DNA of 64,000 nt from CAVQEK01 sp964596645. GTDB lineage: Bacteria; Bacteroidota; Bacteroidia; Cytophagales; Cyclobacteriaceae. The notes beneath the pieces were generated by a model. That model was not told where the DNA came from. It made no database searches and saw only the letters and a list, made by a program, of their open reading frames with translations. This document shows positions 20,222 through 32,100 of the stretch, in pieces (position 1 is the stretch's first letter; every line of letters starts with the position of its first letter). Both the position numbers and the translations under genes were made by a program. Location: assembly GCA_964596645.1 (NCBI GenBank), contig CAZQVB010000004.1, positions 107,626 through 171,625 on the forward strand, given 5' to 3'.

Positions 20222-21865
20222 TCAATTTTCATTTCTCACATATACCTCGATGGTATTGCCATATCCGGTAGGTGCTTCAAACTCACTCCAATGAGTATAA
20301 TTGCTTTTCACACATTCCAACACATCATAGGGGAAATAATTATCCACTTCCTCCACCCGCTCAAATAATATCAGGTCATACTCTTTTTGCGCTACCTGAC
20401 TGCATAAAAAAACAATGTCACGGTCAAACACACTCACGCCTTTATGAAACCACAACGGATAACGCTCCCCATGCAGTGGTTCGTAGCCTATATCATAAGG
20501 AAGGGTGGTGAGCTCAGACATGTTAAGCACCTTCAAATCCTTACCCTTTGCCTGTACTACGGGCAAGTTTTTTATTGACAAAACGCCTTCATAGGTTTCT
20601 TCCGGTATGCGTATTTTGCGCATAGTGGGTAGCGGAGGGTACACCCATTGGATTGGTGCCTTCTTTTGATCGACGCTATCTTCTGCGGCCCAATTGCCTA
20701 TCGACACTACATCTTTTGGTTTCTCCACCATCGCCTTTGGCAGCAGTTTTTTCAACACGTCATTGCCATAGTGCCAATAATGCTCCGAATGCCATATAAA
20801 AATGACCATAAGTGCTGCGCCTAACACGAACACCCTATTCCATTTCCAGGCCGGAGCCAGATGGCTGATGATAAACGCCATACCGAAAGTATGGTAATAC
20901 AATGTGCCCGTAGCCGGACTAAAGCTGGTCACCTGAATGATCAGGGCCTGCAACAGTATACCCAGAGTGATCAAAAAGAACAGAACACTTCCCGGTCTTT
21001 GCCACCACGCTTTCCAACCCAAATCGACTATTGATCTGGCGGCAATAAACAAGGCTGCCGCTATATAAAACTTAATCCATAATGAATCTTCAAAAAATCG
21101 GGCTATGATATCCCAGCTGTTTACCCTGGAGTAGTGCGGCTCCTGCCCATAGTTAAACCAATAATCGAAGCCGTGGGGAAGGAAAGGCAGCACGTACAGC
21201 AGTATCAAAACAGCCACACTCGCGGCATATACTACAAAGTAAAGTGGCTTTCGTAGTCGCACAGTGTCGTATAGCACGATGGCGGCTACAAACATAATGG
21301 CCATTGCCCCACCATCTTGTTTTGTAAAAAAAGCCCATACAGCAAAAAATGCAGCCGCGATTATCAGCACATACTTCCGGGGTGGTACAAGACTATACAC
21401 CGATGCTACAGCAAATGCCATAGCTACAAGTTGAAGAACAAACACGGTGTGATTGTACCATGGCCAAAAATTGATAAGGACAAAAGAAATACCGTATAGT
21501 AAGAGTACTAAGAGCAAATGCGCTGATTGCACCCGCAGCTTGATCAACATGTAGCGGAGCGCGATGAAAGATATGAGATTTATTAGCGCCTGGGCATAGA
21601 CCAAATGGATAAGTTGTGGCCCAAACAATTTAAAAAAAACAGCGGGGACAATCCAAAATCCTATGCCAAGAGGAATTCCAAAATCCCTGTACGGTAGCTG
21701 GCCAAGTGACAGGCGGTAGGCACCTTCCCAGGTTACATACAAATTGGCTCTGTAGGGAAATTTTAACAAGACAGGGAGTAAACAGAAGGCCGCGATGATG
21801 ACTATTTGCAAAGCCAGAACTTGCCGCTCTGTTAGTTCTGCTCTAAAAAGTCTACTTAAGTTCAT
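20222..21865 (-). CDS. GT-C-like multi-pass membrane glycosyltransferase
   Basis: About 547 residues: ten or more membrane helices over the first 400, then a soluble C-terminal domain of about 150. The first extracytoplasmic loop reads TWEGAYRLSLGQLPYRDFG (about 45-63), the place where GT-C enzymes of the ArnT/PMT type carry their acidic catalytic motif. Such enzymes transfer sugars from polyprenyl-phosphate donors outside the membrane. With the prenyl-phosphate phosphoribosyltransferase-like gene 27 bases downstream, a donor-maker plus user pair is likely. The ATG at 21865 is taken; a TTG lies one codon upstream. Family assignment is by motif and topology only. Confidence 0.65.
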   Translation of the reverse strand: MNLSRLFRAELTERQVLALQIVIIAAFCLLPVLLKFPYRANLYVTWEGAYRLSLGQLPYRDFGIPLGIGFWIVPAVFFKLFGPQLIHLVYAQALINLISFIALRYMLIKLRVQSAHLLLVLLLYGISFVLINFWPWYNHTVFVLQLVAMAFAVASVYSLVPPRKYVLIIAAAFFAVWAFFTKQDGGAMAIMFVAAIVLYDTVRLRKPLYFVVYAASVAVLILLYVLPFLPHGFDYWFNYGQEPHYSRVNSWDIIARFFEDSLWIKFYIAAALFIAARSIVDLGWKAWWQRPGSVLFFLITLGILLQALIIQVTSFSPATGTLYYHTFGMAFIISHLAPAWKWNRVFVLGAALMVIFIWHSEHYWHYGNDVLKKLLPKAMVEKPKDVVSIGNWAAEDSVDQKKAPIQWVYPPLPTMRKIRIPEETYEGVLSIKNLPVVQAKGKDLKVLNMSELTTLPYDIGYEPLHGERYPLWFHKGVSVFDRDIVFLCSQVAQKEYDLILFERVEEVDNYFPYDVLECVKSNYTHWSEFEAPTGYGNTIEVYVRNEN

Positions 21866-21886
21866 CAATTAGTAAAGTTTTTAAGT

Positions 21887-22891
21887 TTAGCTCCCCACCA
21901 GAAGTCGACTATTACTTTTTGATAAGGCACGTACGATTTTAATGATTACGATGCTGCCCAACACTCCTGCCGCGAGACCCGCAAAAAATAAGGGTATCCA
22001 CCAAACTGAAGGCTCGTTGAAGGAAATAGGTACTAATTTTTTTAAGGCGAATTGATATGCGATTAAAAATGGAAAATGCAGAAAATAAATCCCGAAACTA
22101 TATTCCGCTAACGTCGTCATCCATCCGGACGGCACACTCCCCTTTTTCTGAAGCCAAAAGATCAAAAGCCAACACAGCAACAGGTTCTTTACATATTGCA
22201 GTCCGAAATACAAAAATGATTCATGCTGGGGCAGGTAAGCTAAAATGAATATGAATATGGTGATGCCGGTAAACCACCATTTATACCCATTTGATAGGAC
22301 ATAAATACGCTCTCTGAAGTGCGACATAAACATCCCTGCCACATACACGGAAAAAAAATGGATCGCCATTTTAGGTATGTTATTCAGCTCATCTCGAGGA
22401 ACCGTAAAAGAAATCACCAACAGCAAGGGCAAAATGTAGTATAGCCTCGGGTGCCTGTCAATGTAGATCATCAGCGGTGCTATGGCAAAAAATAGAACGA
22501 TCACCGGAATGTACCAGAATGGCAAGAGGTGACTACCTGTGAGCAAAAACATGACCCCTTGCTCCGCCATGGCTGCGGCGCCCATGTGCGACATGGCCAT
22601 GAGTCTGGCGGCTATGATTGGCAGCGAAACAATGACATATGGCAGCAACACATACATTATTTTCTTCTCCCAATATGGAAGTAATTTGAAATTGGCAGAC
22701 AGGTACTGAAAAAGATAGCCAGAGATAAATAAGAAAAGTACTGTTGAATTTCGAACCGTGGCATTTACAAAACCGATGACTGCATTATCGTCGGTGAGAC
22801 CATAAAAAACATGTGAAGCTACAATGAGTACTATTGCAATTCCCCGAAACTCATGGATGTAATACAAGAACTGCCGACGCTGCTCAGCCAT
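21887..22891 (-). CDS. acyltransferase family 3 membrane protein
   Basis: 334 residues with about ten membrane helices of the acyltransferase 3 family (O-acetylation of surface glycans). The first segment, HEFRGIAIVLIVASHVFYG (about 10-28), holds the conserved Arg and His of the family; PFWYIPVIVLFF and FGIYFLHFPFLIAYQ are other typical blocks. It lies 36 bases after the small anchor protein and 21 bases before the GT-C-like gene. Acetylating the same glycan that the surface hydrolases could de-acetylate would be a consistent pairing, but no substrate is shown. Confidence 0.85.
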   Translation of the reverse strand: MAEQRRQFLYYIHEFRGIAIVLIVASHVFYGLTDDNAVIGFVNATVRNSTVLFLFISGYLFQYLSANFKLLPYWEKKIMYVLLPYVIVSLPIIAARLMAMSHMGAAAMAEQGVMFLLTGSHLLPFWYIPVIVLFFAIAPLMIYIDRHPRLYYILPLLLVISFTVPRDELNNIPKMAIHFFSVYVAGMFMSHFRERIYVLSNGYKWWFTGITIFIFILAYLPQHESFLYFGLQYVKNLLLCWLLIFWLQKKGSVPSGWMTTLAEYSFGIYFLHFPFLIAYQFALKKLVPISFNEPSVWWIPLFFAGLAAGVLGSIVIIKIVRALSKSNSRLLVGS

Positions 22892-22927
22892 AACAAGATT
22901 GAATCGTATACATTTAAGGAAAAAAAA

Positions 22928-23179
22928 TTACTTTCTTCGATCCCTAATTCGCTTAATACCAAAAATTCCTCCTGCCAAAAGCAGGTAGAGCAAGCCACCA
23001 TCGATGGGAATACAGCGAATACAACCCTCTGTTATATCAAAACACTCATCCGGGTTGCAATTACCGGGGCCATCAAAAGTGATGTATTCGGCTCTTTGAG
23101 CAAGCGACACATCGAGAAGCAGCAGGTTGAGTGCTAAAGCCAGTCCCAGATAGAATATTCTTTTCTTTATACCAGCCAT
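22928..23179 (-). CDS. small secreted protein with PID-type C-terminal sorting/anchor tail
   Basis: 83 residues: signal peptide (ends near DVSLAQ, about 28), a short region with four cysteines (CNPDECFDITEGCIRC), then PIDGG, one hydrophobic helix and a basic end (IKRIRDRRK). This tripartite tail (motif, helix, Arg/Lys cluster) resembles the C-terminal sorting signals called PID-CTERM in Bacteroidota; the name is from memory. Its ATG overlaps the stop of the 3202-residue giant (TAATG at 23177-23181 on the minus strand), so the two are translationally coupled. No exosortase-like protease is seen in the window. Function unknown. Confidence 0.7.
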   Translation of the reverse strand: MAGIKKRIFYLGLALALNLLLLDVSLAQRAEYITFDGPGNCNPDECFDITEGCIRCIPIDGGLLYLLLAGGIFGIKRIRDRRK

Positions 23180-26100
23180 TATCTGATCATCATTTTACCT
23201 GTGAATTGCTTTTCTCCAAACGTCACTTTGTAGATATAAAACCCTTGAGGCATTGTATATCCTACACGCTCCTGCATGTTCCAACGCCACTGATTTAAAC
23301 CCTCGCTGTAGTAGGAGGCATGGCGGTCTATGATTTTGCCCGCAGGATCAAATATGGCTATTTCTACATAGTCGTTCTTAGTCAGGAAGAACTGAAAGTT
23401 TGTTTCTATGGTAAATGGATTGGGATAGTTTACCACCTCTTGACGTTCCATCCAGTCCTGCACCAGAGCGTTGTAGCTTATAAATTCTACCGCCGACTGA
23501 TTTTTGACCACCTCCTCAGGGGTAAGGTCTGAACCAATAGAAAGAGAAGCAAAATTTCTGAACGCCTTAGTTTTTTCAAATACCAGGGTGAATAATACTT
23601 CATTATCCTGGAGCGTCAGCGCCATGGCATCTTCCGCCTCCCACAACAGTGACAGTCGAGATTTTTCGTCAACGTTGACAAAAGTCTCAGGAAGAACAGC
23701 TCCTTTATTCACGCCTACAAATTTCAGAGCTTCAGCATCCCAGTGAAGGCCGAATTGAAAACCGTTCACATCGCTGAAGTTACTGGCGGACACGGGTATG
23801 TGAAGTTGTTCTTCATGGTCTGCGTCCGCAGCCTTCTCGATCACAAACTCCACGTAGTCCTCTTGAATAAGCCGGTTGCCATTACCTCCCACATCGCTCA
23901 CATTGCCCGGCTCATAGGCGGTAAATCGTACTGGCTCTAAGGTGCTTGTTGCAGTAAAGAAGTAGTCTGATGGATTCTCTTCAAATGGACTCATCAGGTT
24001 GCCTGCTGCTCCATTTTCATGTACTACCAAACCGGAGCTGCTACTACCAGAACCGGACAAAATGCTTCTTCGCATATGGGCGATATCTGCCACCGAAACC
24101 GATTTAGATTCATTCACATCGGCCACCCAATAAGCAAGCGACTGCGTAAACGGTCTAATGCCCAGCAGATGGCTTCTGACCAATATTACATCCAGTATGG
24201 ATACCTCACGCGCTTTTTCCAGTTCCACCCTGTCTGCATGGAGCACATATGGCTTTTCTTCAGCTACCTCAAAAGTAAATACTCCTTCATGGTTGGTCAC
24301 TCGATTCATCAAACTGTCGGCACCTGCCATTTGGAGTGGAGCTCCCACGACAGGTACACCGCTTACTCGCGCTACTTTTCCTGTCATCAGCACTTTATTG
24401 CGCACGTTGATGGAGCTATTGCGCACGCTATAGTTTAGTGGAAATAGCTCGGAGTTGATGAGCTCAGTGGGCAACGGATTCTCCACAATTTTTACTTCTG
24501 CATTCTTCACCGTGCCAAGCCTGGCAGTGAAGTGAAACATAAAGAGCACGCTGCTATCGGGCTTCTGCACTGGAGATAAATTCTCACTGTCCCAGTTCAG
24601 CATCAACCTTCCAGCCTCTGTTTCGCTTAATCCAAAATTAGCTGAATCTAAGCCGGGCAATCCAAAATGGCTGATACCGGTAAGGGCTAAATCTGCCTGT
24701 GGCCATTGAATGGTAAATTGCAACCCGACCACATCATTCAGGTTTTTCGACACCACCGGCAATGTAATGTCAGACCCTGCCAGCTGGTCCAGATCGGGCA
24801 TGGCCAATATCACTTCCGGCTGAAGCACAAGCTCGAAGCGCTCCGATCCCTTAGTTTTATTATTGTCCGTGATGGCAAACGGATAGGAAAGACCTTCCTT
24901 CACTTTCACAGATTTGTTCAGGAAATGATCCCTCAATATCACGTTGAAGTTGGAAGTGATGGCATTGATGCCATTAAAGCGTAAGACAAAATTTCCCTTA
25001 CTTTTCGCCACCACATTCAGCGCTATGGCGCTGATGCCATCTACAGATGGAATTGCGTTGATGACGATGTCCTTACCATCAGCCGAAAAGCTCGACAAAC
25101 TCATATTGCCACCTGCCAACACGGGGGCATCCCAATATGGGTCATAATTCCAGCTGGAATTTTCATTTAAGTACAGATAGGAAGTCACCGTTACACTATC
25201 GCTATTCATCAACTTCATCGACAGCACATTCTCTTTTATTCCCTTTCTGTAGAAAGTGCCTGGCTCACCGCTCTTAATATCTTCAGTAATGAGCAGTTTA
25301 GGATTTGGTCCATTAGTCTTTACAAAAAATCCTTGTCCCGGTGCTATCAAAGCCTCCGGCATCACGTTTCCATTCATTTCCATGTATACACCATTCTGTC
25401 CATCCCATATGTATGCGGTTGGGTTTACATGAAATAGTGTATCATCGTCTGGCGTCGCCCAGCTTAATTTGGCCCAGTCGATGGTTGCAGGATATGGATT
25501 GGCGATGAGATTCCAACCTTCTTTATTTTCATCCGCCTTACTGGTCCAGGTCAGGGGGAATGAAAAGGCTTCATTGGCCTGCATCTGTACATCATCACCG
25601 GAACCTATCACGGGCATGCCCACATTGATGTATCGCACATGTCCGTCGTCTGTAAAATCAGCATTATATAAAAATGCACTGTAGCCCTTTCCTGGTTGCA
25701 GTTCGGTGGTCAAATTCTCCACACCATTCCACCAGTAGGTCGGCTCATCGAATGTTCGGATATTTTTCCATCCGGCCGGGGCACCCGTTCCCGGATAGCC
25801 ATTCAGTATGAGGCCATCAGCCCAGTCGGCCAGGGTTTGATTTTTCACGGGAGTGCCTATATTAAAAAAGCCCCCCTGTGTGCGCTCCCAGTAGCGCTGA
25901 AACTCCACCGCACCAACTATGCTGCTGCCGGCACCTACTTTACTTATTTCAGCCGTTCCGTTTTCGTCAGAACGCAGCACAAGATTGCCATTGGACACGA
26001 GCTCGCCTCCCAGCAGGTTTATCCTGCCACTCACGGGTACCTTTGTATCACAGTGCACAGCGGCCAACTCGGGGTTGTCAATGGTCAGTTTATCAATGAC

Positions 26101-29100
26101 GGAAGTTCCGGTGAAGTAAAGGTGAGAGGCCACGGGTGTTTCATTATCAAACTCGATACTTCCTCCATCTACATGTATTTTGCCATCTGTATTGCCCGCG
26201 TTGATGGTACCGCCTCCGGTGATGCGCAATATGCTGTTGGAGATGTTAAACTCAGCGTTGTTCCGGATATTCAAACCATTGTCGCCGATATTGATGATGG
26301 GCTGGCTGCCACCATTGGAAATGTTCACAGTGGCCCCCTCGTCTATCTCCAGTGAAGAAAAGTGAAGTGTGACACCAGAAGCCATTATGTTCAGATTGGC
26401 ATTGTCACGAATCACCAACTTGGTGCCTGGTCCATTGATGGCGAGATCGTCATTGATACTGACTGACCTGCCTGAAGGTATTTCAAAAGTTAAGCCTGGC
26501 TCTGTGAAAGAATCGGGCGCGGCGCCGCTGCCGTCGACACGGGTCGACCAGCTACTGAGCAGGCCAAGGTCGGCGTTTGCTTTGGCGTAAAAGCGGTTAA
26601 CAGGTGCGGGGTAGACAACGTCATAGTCGGAATAAACATGAAGTTCTAATGCATTTAAAAAACCGTAGTTATTCTTTCCTCCACCCTTTGCTATACCCGA
26701 TTCATACTCAAAATAAAGGTTACCATCTTCATCTGGAGACAGGCCTTTGATGGCTACGTTATGCTTGTAATTGCCCCAGGCATTCAGGTTTACTTCGCGC
26801 GATCCAGCCCTAAATAATGTTAACCCGTCTTCAGCCGTTCCGCCAGAAGTTTTCCTGCTACCAAAAAACACGATATCGTATTTACTGCCAGCATTCAATC
26901 CGTTCCACTGCCAGCCAACAGGTGGCTCTGTTTGTTCTATCCAATAAATAGACTTAATTACTGAATCTGGATAAATACCCTCAGGATGTACAGCTCCCGA
27001 ATAATTGGCATTTCCACTACGCCATGCCAGCAGGGTCAACCCCATAGATGTCGGAGTTTGCATTTCGTCCTTGAACTCCTCCCAAGTATGGCTTAAATCA
27101 ATGACTGGAAGATGGTTGGTGTTATTCCATGAAGGATCAAGTGCCCTGTTGGTATATTCTCCGTTCAAGTTAACCAGTATACGCGTTTTCCAGGTGACAG
27201 CACTGGCCATATTGGAAAAGACAGAAAACTGGCTTCCCTTTTTTGCCCGCACTGTATACCCATACTTTTTATTGGGCACGCATGAGGCATCCACATATGT
27301 TTGAGTATTGGCCGTTACTGTATGCAACAATGAATTGGTGCTTGTCTCATAGTCATAGCGGTACAATTCATAGTGGGTTTCAATACCAGAGTTGTCTGCC
27401 CAAGACAGGCGAATTTCCGTTTTCGATAAAGTCTCTGCTTTCAAATTTGTGGGCGACAGCAGCATATCATCATCATCGTAACGCTCTATTACAAGCGCAT
27501 TGAGTATTCCCTTTCCTACCGGTATTAGTGTTGAAACATCAATTATTATCTCTTGGTTAGCGTCAGGTATTTTGCCTGAAAGCTTTACGATTCGGTCGAA
27601 ATTTTTATAGCCATTCACCTCTACCGCCTGACCCTGTGCAGCAAAGGCAGTATTAATATCTGCAGTGGCATCGCTTCCTGAGAGAAAGGAAAGGTTGTAT
27701 CGCTTACCTGCCATTAGATTACCAATTTTAATGGTGGAAGTAGTGGTGGTATACCAGTAGGTTCTGGTTACTTCCAGTGGGTAAGTATGATCAGGATAGT
27801 GAAGCTGGTATTGCTCAAAGGCATCTTCAAAACTTCCTAACAATTGCAATTGGACCGGCGTGCTGTTACCGGAATCATCATGAAGTCCGGAGATTATTAA
27901 ACCGTCTGTAGGATTAGCTTTAATGTTGTTCCATGGCATAGGTGCCTCTGACGCATCAGCGGCAGAAGAGAGATTGATAAAGATCTGCTGGTCATAGGCG
28001 GCGTTCCATATACGAATAGATACATCTTTGCTATCGAATGCTCCCAAATTGTCGATAGCCAGTAAGCTTGAATAAAATATCTGCCCTACATGTGCTTCCG
28101 TGGGATCAAGTATAAGTATGCCGCTGCCATCTCCCTGATCAGAAAATGATACGAAGTCTGGCAAACCCGACATTGTTAGAGAAATGCTCTGTCCCTCAGG
28201 ATCGGTGGCGGAGATTATAAATTCAGTCTTGACACCAGACTTCACCGTGAATGAACTGTCTGAAGTTAAAGTGGGGGGTGCATTGTCTGTTATTACAGAA
28301 ACTTCGTTGGTACGGTTGCTACCCAAACTGTTGACGGCGCGTATATAATAGAAATACCTGGAGGTGCCAACCAGGCCGTCATCATCTATTACTGTGGTGG
28401 TATTGCCAGGCAATGTTAGTATTTTGGTAAAAGACGCTTCTAACTCAGCCTTGCGCCACACCTCAAATGTTTGTTCATTAAAAGAATTATCTTCCCAATT
28501 CAATTCCACAGCGAAAGGACCTAAAACCTGCGCCTGAAGATTTGTAGGTGCTAAAGGAGCTAAGCCATCATCATAATAAGCCTCAATCTCCATGGCATTG
28601 AGCGCTGTATAGTAATTATTTTGTCCGTTGAGATTGTCAACTACGATTTGTACCTGACCATTGACCGGTCGTATACCAGTAAACTCCACCAGGTCAGATG
28701 CATTACCCATCGCTTGTATGGTTTGGCTGCTGCCATTTATGCTAAATGTCGTGTGATAATTGGTGGTGTTAAAGTAGTTGTTCCGCACACTGGCCATGAA
28801 ACCAAAATTGTAAGACAAACCATCATTGAGTCCACTTATCACCAGTTTGTATTCAGCGCCATTATTAGTGATCCAGGGAAATTGCATCACTTCAGGAGGG
28901 TATAGAGCGTCAATTGTAATACCCGGATTGCCTTTATCAGAGCCTGTTCCAAATGAGCGTTGAAGGTGATAGCTTGGAGCTGGGGTTCCTTTGTTTAATG
29001 ATATCGATGTTGCCGATCCTTCTGTTGTTCTAAAATTGGTGTAAGGCCATAAAGAAGCGTTATTAGGGTCGCTTTCTCCAATATAATTCCAGGAATTTTT

Positions 29101-32100
29101 GTATTCGGTCGAGTTGTGAAAATTGACCAAGACGTTGTAATTTAATTCTATCGCATTGATCTGAACATCGAAATTCTCAATTCGCAGTCCTCCGACGCCG
29201 TCATCTGCTATTATCCGCAAATCGAAATAGAAGCCGGCATCGCCAATGGCCGGGTTAATATTGATGGTAGCCGCGCCATTACCCAGACTGTTGAGGGTGA
29301 TGAAGTCAGGAAAGTTTTCTGTAGACAAAACAATGTTGCCATTGCCACCGTCATCGGTAGCCTGAATATTTATAGATTTTGAATGGCCTTCGTCCAGGAT
29401 TTGATCATCAATGCTTGTAATAGACGGAATGCTATTGGAGTTGACATTCAGGGTAAAGGAAGAACTGAGCACTACAGCAGTACCATCAGAAATCTGGAAT
29501 TGCAAATCGTACGCTCCTGCATCATCAGGATCAACCGGATTTGCAAAGACCAGTTTGGCCCTGTTAAAGCTAACATTGGCTATGGAGGCAAACGACGGCC
29601 ATGAGCCAGATGGTGCAAAGGTCACCTGCTCACCATCGGGATCGGCTGCCACAACCTCAATTTCTAAGGTGGTGTCAAACTGAACAGAGCGATTGAGCAG
29701 ATTGGTGAGCAAGACGGGAGGGTTATTGTCTGTAGTGGCTCCCGGATAGGGAGCTGATGAAGGAGCAAAACCGGAAGTATGAACCGCTCCGCTGGCCCTG
29801 ATTTTATAATAAAATGTAGTATTGCCGGTAAGATCTTCATCCGTGTAGCTGGTACTATTGCCGGGTGCACTGCCTACCAATGTAAATGCATTCCCGGCGG
29901 GGGATGTCGTTCTGTAAATTTCAAATTCGACGGCCAACGGAGAACTGTAACTCCAATTTAGTTGTATCTCAGAATTGGAGATGGCTTGCGCTATAAGGTT
30001 TGTTGGAGCAGGTGGCGGCGTAGGATTGACATTCGTTTTCGCATTGGCAGAAGCATATGATGAACTTCCATTCACATTGATCGCACGTACCCTATAATAG
30101 TATGTTGTATTGCCAATAAGTCCACCGTCGTCTGAGTATGTATTTGTGTTTGCAGGAAGCGAATCTATTTTGAGGTAAGTGCCATTTGACGCATTTGACC
30201 GATAAACCTCAAAGGCAGATTCATCATTAGCATTGTCCGTCCAGGTCAGGTTTATTCTATTAAACGCTATTGCTGAAGCAGTCATATTGCTGGGAGCATT
30301 TGGTGTAGCCGGAAAATTGAAATCTTCAATGAAAGCCTCATCGGGAATTTTTACCTTGGAAAAGGTGGAATTTTTCCATTCTACCAAGAGATTTTCCCCT
30401 CCTCCATTTTCAAAGTAAAGCACTTTGATATTGTGTTTTCCTTGGGTGAGATTATTAACCGTGCCTTGTCTGGTTTGAGAACCATGGGCTCCATCATTAT
30501 TAACCACCACCTCGCCATTAATGTAAAGCATGCTGCCGTCATCTGAGGTGGTATAAAAGGTATAATCATCTGTGACAGGTATATTAATAACTCCCTCAAA
30601 GACAAATGCAAACCGATTTCCTCTTTCACGTAATGACAGACCAAAGTTATTTGTTCTGCCAGATTTAATGAGCGTCTGCGATTCAATTTGCGATACAAAG
30701 TCAATATCGCTGTTAAAGTGATAATAGCGGTAATTGAGTCCGACACTGATAGAAGCCCCAGTCACCAGATTACTGGGTACCGATCTATTCCCATTGGCAT
30801 CTTTGGCTACAACGTAAAAGGTATAACTCGTTCGCGGAGGCAGTCCAACGAAGCTGTATTCTGTTTCTTCTATCGTCGCAAGTTTGACACCGTTTCTGTA
30901 TACTTCATATCCGACCACACCGATATTATCTGTTGCTGAAGTCCAGCTGATGTTTATGCTGGTAGAAGTGGTAGCAGCTAAGGAGAGAATTGGCGAAGAG
31001 GGTGCTTCAGTATCGGAAATTCCATCTACTTGTACTTCCGGAGTATAGGGAGACCCACCATCGGAATTATAGGCTCTCATACGATAGAAATATTCCGCAT
31101 CACCGGACACATCACTATCCATATACGACATAGGGCCGGTTCCGCTATTGGCCGGTATTAGTGTGATAAATGTATATGGTCCGCCTGCCTTCGTAGCCCT
31201 GTATATTTCAAAGCCATCTTCATTTGAGGCCTGATCATCCCAAACGAGTTCTACTGATGTAGTACTTCTCGCAAAAGCAAAGAGGCTTTTAGGTGGCAAT
31301 GGCGGATTGGGGCCTAGTCCGGTAGTCACTGTCACCACATTAGAGGGTGAGCTTCTGCAACCTTCCGGTTCGGCTCTATATTCTACAGGATAAGCATCCG
31401 GTACATTGTCACCTGTATAGTCCGCATAAGCGTACATGGGACCAGGTGATGTGGTTGCTGTGAGGGTATAATTTCCTGCTTGGCTGGTCGTATAACTTTC
31501 CTCTACCGCTGCTCCCAATTGGCTGGCATTGCGTCGCCATTGGTAATGATAATCAGCGCCTGCCACCCTACTTATGGTCACTGTATTGGTGCCATCCAGC
31601 CCCGGAAGGGTAACAATATTGTTACCCTGAGAGATGGTTGGAGCGGGTGAAGGTAGTCTGTTATTGCTGATAATGGTTGCCTCCCCCCATGCACTCCACT
31701 CTGTGCCACGCTTGATGCGCACTTGATATGCTCCAACAGCGCTCACGGTTATTTCGTTGGTGGTCAGAGCGATTGGAATACCATCCTTAGCCCATTCGTA
31801 GCCATTAAATCCTGCTGTCACTCCCAATTTAACAGAGGGCAAAGGTTGGTTATTACAGTATTCAGTCTGCCCATAAAAGACATGAATATTGGTTTTATTG
31901 CGCTCCAACATCCAAGAAAAAAAGTCTGGCTGTTGATACATATTATTCCAGGTATTGTGCCCAAAAGTCGGCAAAAACCTGTATCGGATGTTTCCACCAA
32001 AACCTCTGATAGCATCTACGGTATTGTTGGCTGAAGGTGGTAAAGCATTATATATATTGTCCTTTCCGCCCTGGGAAAGCCAGAGAGGTATGTGAAGATA

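Noticed and set aside
4568..22891. An exosortase for the PID-type tail among the membrane proteins
   Set aside because: The multi-pass proteins here fit Wzy/ligase, acyltransferase 3, GT-C and UbiA families; none shows the Cys/Arg/His pattern of exosortases.
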